Program-made: the position numbers and the translations under genes | Shown here: positions 38,464-45,987 of the stretch, piece by piece | How the letters are laid out: each line of letters begins with the position of its first letter | How positions within the stretch are numbered: position 1 is the stretch's first letter | Source of the DNA: Roseomonas sp. OT10 | GTDB taxonomy: Bacteria > Pseudomonadota > Alphaproteobacteria > Acetobacterales > Acetobacteraceae | Reading direction: 5' to 3' | Assembly: GCF_020991085.1 (NCBI RefSeq) | Contig: NZ_CP087719.1 | Span: 2,314,001 to 2,378,000 of the forward strand | DNA: 64,000 nt | Notes under the pieces: model-generated | What the model saw: only the letters and a program-made list of their open reading frames with translations | Database searches by the model: none | What the model was told of the DNA's origin: nothing

Positions 38464-38858
38464 CAGCGGGCGATGCGGATCTCCACGCGGCGGCTCTCCA
38501 CCGGGGAGGCCTCGTAGGAGACGGCGCCGAGCGGCAGCACCTGGATGCGCACCGGCGGCACACCCTGGGCGCGCAGCTCGGCGGCCACCGCCTCGGCCCG
38601 CTGGCGGCTCAGGGCCACCACGTTCTGGCCGACGCGGTCCGGCGGACCGGCATAGCCCAGGACGTTCACCGGCGCGCCGGCATAGCGCTTGGCGATCTCG
38701 GCGGCCTCCGCCACCACGGCCTTGCCGCTGTCGTCCAGCGTGGTGGCGTCGTTCGAGAAGAAGACGACGCGGGACTGCACGGCGGCCAGTTCCGGCTGCA
38801 GGCTGCAGGCGGCGAGCAGCGGCAGCGCCGCGAGGGAGACGAGGAACCGGCGGCGCAT
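38463..38858 (-). CDS. Small OmpA-domain lipoprotein
   Basis: 131 residues. N-terminal lipoprotein signal with lipobox LLAAC (Cys18), then an OmpA-like domain: VVFFSNDATTLDDSGKAVV, VNVLGYAGPPDR, LSRQRAEAVAAELRAQGV and ESRRVEIRI. The usual peptidoglycan-binding Asp of the TDxxGS motif falls in GPPDR. It is the simple Pal-like form without a barrel. Translation of recQ is coupled to it, an unusual partnership with no obvious functional link. The 139-bp gap upstream towards cydC includes a GC hairpin around 38965-38995. Confidence 0.85.
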   Translation of the reverse strand: MRRRFLVSLAALPLLAACSLQPELAAVQSRVVFFSNDATTLDDSGKAVVAEAAEIAKRYAGAPVNVLGYAGPPDRVGQNVVALSRQRAEAVAAELRAQGVPPVRIQVLPLGAVSYEASPVESRRVEIRIAR

Positions 38859-38997
38859 GCGGCGCTACTCCAAGGGAAGAACCCGATGCGCGGACCAATG
38901 CGATGCGGCGCGGGTCGCGTCAACGGAGCGCCAGGGTGACGTTCCGTTCAATTGTCACAACGCGGCGGCGCTGTGCCGCCGGTGCCGCAGCGGCGCC

Positions 38998-40662
38998 TCA
39001 GCCAGCCGCCGGGAAGGCCCGCCCGCCTGCCATGCGCAGCACGCGCGTCGGCCGTTCCACCCCCAGCAGGCGGTGCTGGATCAACAGCACCGTGCGGCCC
39101 GCCAGCGCCTGGTCCAGCGTCTCCAGGAAGGCCCGTTCCGCCGCGGCGTCCAGCCCCGAGGCGGGCTCGTCCAGGATCAGCACCGGCGCCGGGGAGAGCA
39201 GCGCCCGTGCGAGGGCGAGGCGTCGTCCCTGTCCGCCGGAGAAGCGCACCCCGCCCTCGCCGCAGGCCGTGTCGAGCCCGTCCGGCAGGGCCCGCACCAG
39301 ATCCGCCACGCGCGCCCGTTCCAGGGCCTCCCACAGCGCGGTGTCCGGGGCGTCCGGCGCGGCGAGGCGGAGATTCTCCGCGATGCTGGCGTCGAACAGG
39401 CGCGCATCCTGGGTCAGGCAGGCGACGCGGCTTCGCACCACCTCCTCCGGCAGGGCGGCGATGTCGACGCCGCCCAACGTCACCCGGCCCTCCTGCGGCG
39501 CGGCGAGGCGCAGCAGCAGCGCGGCCACGGTGGACTTGCCCGAGCCGGAGGGGCCGAGCAGCGCCACCCGCGCACCCTCCGGCACCTCCATCGACAGGCC
39601 ATCCAGCACCGCCGGCCGGTCGGGTCCCCAGGCGAAGCGCACCCCTTCCAGCCGCAGCGCATGCCCGCGGGGCGCGGGCGCGGGGGTGGCGGGCGCCGGC
39701 ACCGGCACGGGCGCGTCGGCCGCGTCCAGCAGACGGCGGGCGGACGCCCCGGCGGCGGCCAGGGCGGCGCCCGCGCGCGGCACGGCGGCAAGGGTCTCCG
39801 ACGCGGCCAAAGCCAGGAACAGGGCGGGGACGGCCAGCACCGCGGCCTCCGTCGCCCCCTGCCCCCAGGCCCCGATGCCGAAAGCCAGGGCGCCGAGCAG
39901 GGCGAACTGGGCCAGCAGCCCCCCGGCCGCCCCGCCCGCCGCCCCGGCGGCCGCCAGCCGGCGCTCCGCCCGCGCCTGGGACCATCCGGCCTCGGCCAGC
40001 CGCCGGCCCGCCAGGGCCTCGCCGTTCGAGGCCAGCAGATCCTCCATGCCCTGCAGCGGCTCCACCGCCCGGGCGCGCAGCGCGCCGTGCGCCTCGGCCA
40101 CGGAGACGGCGGCGCGGGCGGCGCGCGGCGCGAGCAGCGCCGGCAGCAGCAGCGCCAGCGCGAGCGGCAGGGCAACGATCGCCATCAGCGCCGGCGAGGC
40201 GGCGCCGAGCAGGGCGGCGATGGCCAGCACCGTGGCCCCGGCCGCCGCGATCGGCACCAGGGCGCGGAGGTAGAGCCCGTCCAGCGCCTCGACATCCGCG
40301 ACCAGCCGGCCGAGCAGGTCGCCCGCGCGGTGCAGGCCGATCCCGGCCGGCAGGCGTTCCGCCAGGCGGCGGAAGAACCAGACGCGCGTATCGGCCAGGG
40401 CGCGGAAGGTGGCATCGTGCGTCGCCATGCGCTCCAGCCAGCGCAGCACCGGGCGGAGCAGGATCAGCGGGCGCAGCAGCAGCAGGGAGACCGCGGCCAT
40501 CGCCACGGCGCCGTGCCGCAGCCCGTCCGCGAGCCCCTGCCCCGCCAGGGCCAGGAGCGCGACCCCGGCCAGCGCCGCCAGCACGGCCAGTGCCGCGCCC
40601 AGGACCAGCCGTGCGCGATAGGCCCGCCACAGGCCGAGGATGCGGCCGAGGTCACGCCACAT
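38998..40662 (-). CDS. cydC: Thiol exporter subunit CydC (cytochrome bd biogenesis ABC protein)
   Basis: 554 residues, one half of the heterodimeric CydDC exporter of cysteine and glutathione to the periplasm, needed for cytochrome bd assembly. Six-helix membrane domain, then ATPase with Walker A GPSGSGKST, CLTQDARLFDASIAENLR, a signature that reads FSGGQGRRLALARALL, and Walker B VLILDEPASGLD. The ATG at 40662 lies inside the end of cydD (11-bp overlap), so the two are co-translated. No cydAB genes are in the window. Confidence 0.9.
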   Translation of the reverse strand: MWRDLGRILGLWRAYRARLVLGAALAVLAALAGVALLALAGQGLADGLRHGAVAMAAVSLLLLRPLILLRPVLRWLERMATHDATFRALADTRVWFFRRLAERLPAGIGLHRAGDLLGRLVADVEALDGLYLRALVPIAAAGATVLAIAALLGAASPALMAIVALPLALALLLPALLAPRAARAAVSVAEAHGALRARAVEPLQGMEDLLASNGEALAGRRLAEAGWSQARAERRLAAAGAAGGAAGGLLAQFALLGALAFGIGAWGQGATEAAVLAVPALFLALAASETLAAVPRAGAALAAAGASARRLLDAADAPVPVPAPATPAPAPRGHALRLEGVRFAWGPDRPAVLDGLSMEVPEGARVALLGPSGSGKSTVAALLLRLAAPQEGRVTLGGVDIAALPEEVVRSRVACLTQDARLFDASIAENLRLAAPDAPDTALWEALERARVADLVRALPDGLDTACGEGGVRFSGGQGRRLALARALLSPAPVLILDEPASGLDAAAERAFLETLDQALAGRTVLLIQHRLLGVERPTRVLRMAGGRAFPAAG

Positions 40663-42340
40663 GGCCGGCCTCCCGCGGGCGGCGGCCGCCGGCGACCACC
40701 TGCCCGTCCTCCAGCACCAGCACCTTGCCGAAGCGGTCGCGCAGCGCGGGCGAATGGCTGGCGATGATCGCGGTGCGCCCGGCGCAGAGACGGCGCAGCC
40801 CGTCCAGCACCTCGCGCTCGGTCGCGGGGTCCAGATGCGCGGTCGGCTCGTCCAGCAGCACCAGCGGCCGGTCGCGCAGGAAGGCACGGGCCAGGGCCAC
40901 GCGGTGCGCCTGCCCGCCGGAGAGCCCCCATCCCCCCTCTCCCACCAGCGTGTCCAGCCCCTTCGGCAGCGCGGAGGCGAAGTCCAGCACGCGGGCCTCG
41001 CGGGCCGCCGCCTCCACCGCCGCGTCGTCCGCCTCCGGCCGGGCCAGGCGGATGTTCTCGCGCAGCGTCTCCCGGAACAGATGCGGCTTCTGCGGGACAT
41101 AGGCGATCAGGCGGCGCAGCTCCTCGGGGCGCAGGGCCGTGGCGTCGCGGCCGTTCATCGCGATCCGTCCCGAATCGGGCCGCCGGAAGCCCAGCAGCAG
41201 GCGCAGCACGGAGGACTTCCCCGCACCCGAGGGCCCGGCCAGCACCAGCGCCTCGCCCGGCAGGACACGGAAGGAGACATGGCGCAGCGCCGGCGGGCGG
41301 GCGGGGTCGTAACGCAGGGAGACGTCGTCGAAGGTGACGACGACGGAGGGCGGAACCTCCTCCAGCACCAGCCCTTCCGGCTCCGGCGCATCGAGCAGCG
41401 GCGCCAGCTCCGCCGCGGCGCCCTGCGCGGCGAGGCGCTCGTGATAGGCAGCGGAGAAGGCCCGCAGCGGCGCGAAGAAGGCCGGCACCAGCAGGATGGC
41501 GAACAGTGCGGCCGCCGGGGCCGGGTGGCCGCCGCCCAGCAGCCCGGCATGGCGCCAGGCGAGGCAGCCGAGCACGGCGGCGGCGATCAGGTCCTGTCCG
41601 GCCGAGCCCACGAAGGCGACGCGCAGCACGCGCATCGTCCGGCGCCGCAGCTCCGCGGCGGCAGCGGCCAGGGCCCGCGCCTCGTCCTCCTGGCGGCCGA
41701 ACAGGACCAGGGTCGGCAGGCCCCGCACCCGGTCGAGGAAGCGGCCGGAGAGGTGCTGCAAGGCCGTGAACTGGCGGCGGCTCTCGGCCGCGGCGCCGAT
41801 CCCGGTCAGCGCCATGACCGCCGGCACCAGCGCCCCGCCGGCCAGCAGGATGAGGCCGCCCAGCGGGTCGGCGATGGCCGCGGCGACGATCACCGCCAGC
41901 GGCGACAGCACGGCCAGGCGGGCGGCGGGCAGCCAGCGGGCGAAGTAGCCCTCCAGCGCCTCCACCCGGTCCACGACGAGGGCGGCGCGCTCCCCCGCCG
42001 GCCGCTCGTCGGCAGGGCCCAGGGCGAGCAGCCGGGCCTGCACCCGTTGGCGCAGCCGCGCGCGGGCCGCCTCGCCGGCGGCCTGTTGCGCCCGCTCCTG
42101 CGCCACGCCGACGCCGGTCTGCAGCAGCGCCATGGCCGCGGCGGCCCCCAGCTCCCCCCAGCCGGCATGGCCGAGGCCGAGCAGCGCCGCCAGCAGGGTG
42201 GCGATCAGCCAGGCCTGGGCGATGCCGCAGAGCGTGGCGACGAGGCCCAGCGCGACGGGGCGGGCGAGACGGGCGCGATCCTCGCGCGCCAGCCGGGCCA
42301 GCAGGGACCGGGCGGCGCGCTCCACCGTGTGCGACGACAT
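40652..42340 (-). CDS. cydD: Thiol exporter subunit CydD (cytochrome bd biogenesis ABC protein)
   Basis: 562 residues, the partner of CydC. Membrane domain with the family ALPKGLDT and YHERLAAQGAAAEL-type signatures, and an ATPase half with Walker A GPSGAGKSS, Q-loop YVPQKPHLFRETLRENIRLA, signature LSGGQAHRVALARAFL and Walker B LVLLDEPTAHLDP. ATG 42340 (MSSHTVERAAR) was chosen for fit with homologues. Its first 25 codons and 39 bp upstream recur as a degraded direct repeat at 43788-43900, on the far side of a major facilitator gene. Confidence 0.9.
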   Translation of the reverse strand: MSSHTVERAARSLLARLAREDRARLARPVALGLVATLCGIAQAWLIATLLAALLGLGHAGWGELGAAAAMALLQTGVGVAQERAQQAAGEAARARLRQRVQARLLALGPADERPAGERAALVVDRVEALEGYFARWLPAARLAVLSPLAVIVAAAIADPLGGLILLAGGALVPAVMALTGIGAAAESRRQFTALQHLSGRFLDRVRGLPTLVLFGRQEDEARALAAAAAELRRRTMRVLRVAFVGSAGQDLIAAAVLGCLAWRHAGLLGGGHPAPAAALFAILLVPAFFAPLRAFSAAYHERLAAQGAAAELAPLLDAPEPEGLVLEEVPPSVVVTFDDVSLRYDPARPPALRHVSFRVLPGEALVLAGPSGAGKSSVLRLLLGFRRPDSGRIAMNGRDATALRPEELRRLIAYVPQKPHLFRETLRENIRLARPEADDAAVEAAAREARVLDFASALPKGLDTLVGEGGWGLSGGQAHRVALARAFLRDRPLVLLDEPTAHLDPATEREVLDGLRRLCAGRTAIIASHSPALRDRFGKVLVLEDGQVVAGGRRPREAGHVA

Positions 42341-42379
42341 GGGGCCTTCTAGGCCGGATCGCGGGGGGTGGGAATCCGG
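42266..42379. repeat. Direct repeat copy 1 (5' end of cydD plus upstream)
   Basis: 114 bp covering the first 25 codons of cydD and 39 bp before it. The first 32 bases, starting GAGACGGGCGCGATCC, are identical to copy 2 at 43788; the rest is about 75-80 % alike with one length difference. The segment is in the same orientation as copy 2. Confidence 0.85.
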
Positions 42380-42472
42380 GACGGGCGCCGATCCGGCTTG
42401 CCCCACGCGGCCAGCCCGGCTAAAGGCGCGCCCCGTGCCAGTCGCACTGGCCGTAAGCGTTCGACGTCATTC

Positions 42473-42508
42473 AACGCACTCAACGATCCTCGTCGATCGG
42501 AGTGCGTT
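42473..42508. promoter_or_regulatory. 9-bp inverted repeat upstream of the MFS gene
   Basis: AACGCACTC (42473-42481) and GAGTGCGTT (42500-42508) are exact inverted copies around an 18-nt spacer that itself holds CGAT/ATCG. It could be an operator for an unseen repressor or an RNA stem in the leader of the gene starting at 42557. Confidence 0.5.
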
Positions 42509-42540
42509 CGCCACGTCGGACCCCCGTCGACCGAGGAGCA

Positions 42541-42555
42541 GTGTGGAGAACACAC
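42541..42555 (+). promoter_or_regulatory. Hairpin presenting the ribosome-binding site of the MFS gene
   Basis: GTGTG / CACAC (5 bp) encloses the loop GAGAA, so the Shine-Dalgarno-like GGAGA (42545-42549) is half in the stem, one base before the ATG at 42557. A second GAGGAG (42533-42538) would have suitable spacing only if this hairpin folds. The start therefore may depend on the RNA structure. Confidence 0.4.
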
Positions 42556-42556
42556 G

Positions 42557-43789
42557 ATGGCTTCCCCGTCGACCCGCGACCCGGCCCAGGGCCGGCTTCT
42601 GCTCCTGACCGCCGTCCTCTTCGTCTCCTACCTCTGCGTGGCCCTTTCCCTTCCGGTCGTGCCGCTCTTCGTGACGCGCGGCCTGGGGCTGGGCAACGTC
42701 TGGGCGGGGCTGGGCGTCGGCAGCGCCTTCCTCGCCACCATCTTCACCCGCGGCCTCGCCGGCAGCCTCTCGGACCGACATGGGGCCAGGCCGGCGGCCG
42801 GGCTGGGGCTCGCCTTCTATCTCGTGGGCGGGCTTGTCTCGATGTCGGCCGGGCCGCTGGCCTCCCTGCCCTGGGCGGCCTTCGCCATGCTCGTGGCGGG
42901 GCGCCTGCTCGTCGGCTTCGGCGAGAGCCTCGTGGGCGTCGGGGTGATCGCCTGGGGCATCGGGCTGGTCGGGCCGCAGCGCTCGGGCAAGGTCCTGGCC
43001 CTGGTCGGCGCCGCGCTCTACGGCGCCTTCGCCGTCGGCGGGCCGCTCGGCCTCGCGCTCCTGGAGGGGCTGGGCTTCTCCGGCGCCATGGCGGTGGGCG
43101 CCGTGCTGCCCGCCCTCGGCCTCCTCGCGGTCTGGCGGATGGCCGGGGTCGCGGCGCATCCCGGCGCCGACCGCCCGCCGTTCCGCCGCGTGGTCGGCCG
43201 GATCTGGCGGGAGGGATCGGTCGTCGGCCTCCAGGGCGTCGGCTTCGCGGCGATCGGTGCCTTCTTCTCCCTCCTCTTCCTCAGCCGCGGCTGGCCCTTC
43301 GCTGGCCTGGGCCTGACGGCCTTCGGCCTCGGCTTCGTCCTCGTCCGCGTCGCGCTGGGGCATCTCCCGGACCGGATCGGCGGCCTTCCGGTGGCGATCG
43401 GCTCGCTGGCCGTGGAGGCGCTCGGCCAGCTGCTGGTCTGGGCCGCGCCCGATCCCGCCACCGCCCTGGCCGGTGCCTTCCTGACCGGGCTGGGCTGCTC
43501 CCTGATCTTCCCCGCCATGGGTCGGGAGGTCGTCCATCGCGTGGAGCCGCACCTGCGCGGCACCGCCCTGGGCGCCTTCGCCGCGTTCCAGGATCTGGCC
43601 TATGGCCTGACCGGCCCCCTCGCCGGGCTGCTCGCGGACCGGGCGGGCTATGGCGGCATCTTCCTCGCGGGTGCCGCCGCGGCGGCGCTGGGCCTGCTCA
43701 TCGCGCTCCGCCTCCGCCGGCAGCGGCTGGCGGCGGCCAGCGGGCCAACCCGGCGGGCGGCCGGGGAGCCGCCCCGACCGGGCGCGTGA
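42557..43789 (+). CDS. Major facilitator superfamily transporter (YhhS-like)
   Basis: 410 residues, twelve hydrophobic segments. The MFS motif between helices 2 and 3 reads GSLSDRHGARPAAGLG, and the half-repeat equivalent after helix 8 reads GHLPDRIGGLPVAIG. The sequence resembles the arabinose-efflux/YhhS group of drug or sugar exporters; substrate unknown. ATG 42557 fits best with the RBS and the first helix. The stop (43787-43789) overlaps the start of a 113-bp repeat of the cydD 5' end, so the gene looks like a unit inserted between two copies of that segment. Confidence 0.87.
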   Translation: MASPSTRDPAQGRLLLLTAVLFVSYLCVALSLPVVPLFVTRGLGLGNVWAGLGVGSAFLATIFTRGLAGSLSDRHGARPAAGLGLAFYLVGGLVSMSAGPLASLPWAAFAMLVAGRLLVGFGESLVGVGVIAWGIGLVGPQRSGKVLALVGAALYGAFAVGGPLGLALLEGLGFSGAMAVGAVLPALGLLAVWRMAGVAAHPGADRPPFRRVVGRIWREGSVVGLQGVGFAAIGAFFSLLFLSRGWPFAGLGLTAFGLGFVLVRVALGHLPDRIGGLPVAIGSLAVEALGQLLVWAAPDPATALAGAFLTGLGCSLIFPAMGREVVHRVEPHLRGTALGAFAAFQDLAYGLTGPLAGLLADRAGYGGIFLAGAAAAALGLLIALRLRRQRLAAASGPTRRAAGEPPRPGA

Positions 43790-43900
43790 GACGGGCGCGA
43801 TCCTCGCGCGCCAGCCGGGTCGGCGGCACCGGGCCGCGCGCTCCGGCATGGCCGTCGACACGGCGCCTTCCAGGCGGGATCGCGGAAGGCGGGCATCCGG
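43788..43900. repeat. Direct repeat copy 2 (degraded cydD 5' end)
   Basis: 113 bp matching 42266-42379 in the same orientation, beginning with 32 identical bases, ending ATCCGG in both. The cydD start codon is changed in this copy (complement of CAC instead of CAT), so it is a non-coding remnant. It begins at the stop codon of the MFS gene. Confidence 0.85.
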
Positions 43901-43954
43901 TGCCGCGAGGGTCCCGGCGATGCGGGCGATGCGGTTCCGGGTAGCGCCCGTGGC

Positions 43955-44010
43955 GCCGGCGGCGATCCGCCGGCGGCCCGGGGCACCGCCCGGCCCCGGG
44001 CCTCCCGGGG
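43955..44010. terminator. Two candidate hairpins between convergent genes
   Basis: GCCGGCGG/CCGCCGGC around CGAT (43955-43974) and CCCCGGG/CCCGGGG around CCT (43994-44010). They lie between the convergent MFS and calcium-repeat genes and could stop transcription from both sides. No T-runs, so this is by position and stem strength only. Confidence 0.4.
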
Positions 44011-44040
44011 CGGCGGGCGAGCGGCCGTACCCCGACGCCG

Positions 44041-44739
44041 TCAGGCGATGACCGTATAGGCCTCCCGCCCCTCGTACAGCCCGAAGAACAGGTAGTGCTC
44101 GAGCGGATTCATTCCCGAAGCGGCGACGTCGGCATTGTGCTGCAGGTAGAGCTTGCCGTCGAAGCCGGCGCTGGCCGCGCGGCCCTCCTTCCAGCCGAAG
44201 GCTTCGTAATGGGCCAGGGGATTGAGCCCGGCGGCCGCCACGTCCGGATTGTGGGCGAGGTAGTAGCTGGTGTCGAAGTAGGCGTTCGGGTCGCGCCCTT
44301 CCTTCCAGCCGAACTCGGCATAGTGCTCCATGGCGTTGCGGCCGGAGGAGTACACGTCCTGGTAGGTCTTGGCGTAATAGAAGGCATCCACCAGCGGGTC
44401 GTTGCCCAGCGAGAAGCCGCCGTCCGAGAAGTGCATCAGGTCCACGCCATACAGCGTGTCCGTGAACCCGGGTCCGCTCAGGATCAGGTCGGCGCCATGC
44501 CGGCTGACCCAGACGGAGGACAGCAGGTACTGCAGCTCGATCGTATCGATGCCGGCACCGCCGATCAGCGTGTTCTTGCCCGGGCCCGGCACCAGCGTGT
44601 CGTTCCCGTCCCCGCCCCGCAACACATCGTCGCCAGGACCGCCGACCAGGACGTCATCCCCGGCAAGCCCGTCGATGATCGCCCCGGAGGCCGGACCGAC
44701 CAAGACGTCGTTGGCGCTGGTTCCCGTGATCGTCTGCAT
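44041..44739 (-). CDS. Small RTX (calcium-binding repeat) protein with C-terminal FGWKEGR repeats
   Basis: 232 residues. Residues 23-66 contain hemolysin-type nonapeptides (GLAGDDVLVGG, GDDVLRGGDGND, GGAGID). The second half has three about 31-residue repeats, each ending HYxxFGxxEGR, at roughly 121-151, 159-188 and 197-227; the phrase NPDVAAAGLNPLAHYEAFGW is the clearest. This module occurs in other proteobacterial RTX proteins, role unknown. No N-terminal signal peptide, so type I secretion is expected. ATG 44739 has CGGGGA upstream; two earlier in-frame starts are less likely. Less GC-rich 5' leader. Confidence 0.8.
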   Translation of the reverse strand: MQTITGTSANDVLVGPASGAIIDGLAGDDVLVGGPGDDVLRGGDGNDTLVPGPGKNTLIGGAGIDTIELQYLLSSVWVSRHGADLILSGPGFTDTLYGVDLMHFSDGGFSLGNDPLVDAFYYAKTYQDVYSSGRNAMEHYAEFGWKEGRDPNAYFDTSYYLAHNPDVAAAGLNPLAHYEAFGWKEGRAASAGFDGKLYLQHNADVAASGMNPLEHYLFFGLYEGREAYTVIA

Positions 44740-44961
44740 GTGTCCCCGCGAAAAGTTCTCCCTGATACAACCTTTACAGGTCATTAAAGTCAACGATGCA
44801 CTTATTACGGGTATATGGCGTCGGGGTAACTGCGGGACGACGACCGGAGCGGGCGCCGGCAGCAGCCTCTGGCGACCCGTGCCGGCCTCGCTCCCGGCCG
44901 TTCATCGCTCCATCGGCCAGAGATCCTTCCCTATCGCCCATGGTCGGGAAAGGATGACGCC

Positions 44962-45894
44962 ATGCTTCCGCACCACGACCGTCACGACTACCACCCCTGG
45001 AACGAGCGCCAGCGCTGGACATGGCCGAACGGCGCCCGGCTGGCCGTCTACCTGGGCGTGAACCTCGAGCATTTCGCCTTTGGCGAGGGGCTGGGGGCCG
45101 AGCTGGCACCGGGCGCCGCCAGCGGGGCCGGACCGCACCCGGACGTGCTGAATCACGCCTGGCGCGACTATGGCAACCGCGTCGGCGCCTGGCGGGTGCT
45201 GGAGGTCCTGGAGGAGCTCTCCCTGCCCTGCACCGTGCTCCTGAACAGCGCGATGTATGCCCACGCCCCGCAACTGGTTGCCGCCCACCGCGCCCGCGGC
45301 GACGAGATCGCGGGCCATGGCCGCACCAACAGCGAACGCCAGAGCCTGCTGGACGAGGCGGCCGAGCGGAGCCTGATCCAGGAGGCGACGGCGGAGATCG
45401 CCCGCCACGAGGGCGCCCCGCCGCGCGGCTGGCTCTCCCCCTGGATCGCCGAGAGCCGGTCGACGCCCGACCTGCTGGCCGAGGCCGGCTACCGCTACAC
45501 CCTGAACTGGTGCAGCGACGACCAGCCCATCTGGCACCGCACCCGGGCTGGCCGGCTGCTGGCCATCCCCTACCCGCAGGAGGTGAACGACATCCCCTCG
45601 ATCATCGCGCGCAAGGACGGGGCGGCGCAGTTCGCGGAGATGATCCTGGAGGACTTCCGGGAAAGGCTGCGCCAGGTCCGCGATGGCCGCGCCCAGGTGA
45701 TGGGCATCGCCTTGCATCCCTACATCATCGGCCAGCCCTACCGGCTTCGGGCGCTGCGCCGGGCACTGGAGGAGGTGGCGGCGGAGGCTCGCCGCGCGGA
45801 CCAGGGAAGCGGTGCCGCTTCCGCCTGGATCTGCCGGGCGGGCGACATCCATGACCATGCCCTGCGCCTGCCGCCGGGCGCGCTACCCGTATAG
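44962..45894 (+). CDS. Polysaccharide deacetylase family protein (PuuE/allantoinase-like)
   Basis: 310 residues of the NodB-homology family, closest in style to the PuuE/cyclic amidase-like branch. It starts YHPWNERQRWTWPNGARLAVYLGVNLEHF and contains the conserved region DYGNRVGAWRVLEVLEEL, the metal-site-like GDEIAGHGRTNSE, RGWLSPWIAES and the C-terminal MGIALHPYIIGQPYR. No signal peptide, so a cytosolic amide hydrolase acting on a small molecule is more likely than a cell-wall deacetylase. It is 93 bp upstream of the GH5 gene on the same strand. Confidence 0.85.
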   Translation: MLPHHDRHDYHPWNERQRWTWPNGARLAVYLGVNLEHFAFGEGLGAELAPGAASGAGPHPDVLNHAWRDYGNRVGAWRVLEVLEELSLPCTVLLNSAMYAHAPQLVAAHRARGDEIAGHGRTNSERQSLLDEAAERSLIQEATAEIARHEGAPPRGWLSPWIAESRSTPDLLAEAGYRYTLNWCSDDQPIWHRTRAGRLLAIPYPQEVNDIPSIIARKDGAAQFAEMILEDFRERLRQVRDGRAQVMGIALHPYIIGQPYRLRALRRALEEVAAEARRADQGSGAASAWICRAGDIHDHALRLPPGALPV

Positions 45895-45987
45895 CGGGAA
45901 AAAAAGGTTAACACAGCGCGAAAATCGTCGCAAAAAAGAAACTGATCTGATAGAGGGAGGGCGTTCCTGAGAGCGAAAACACGTCCC

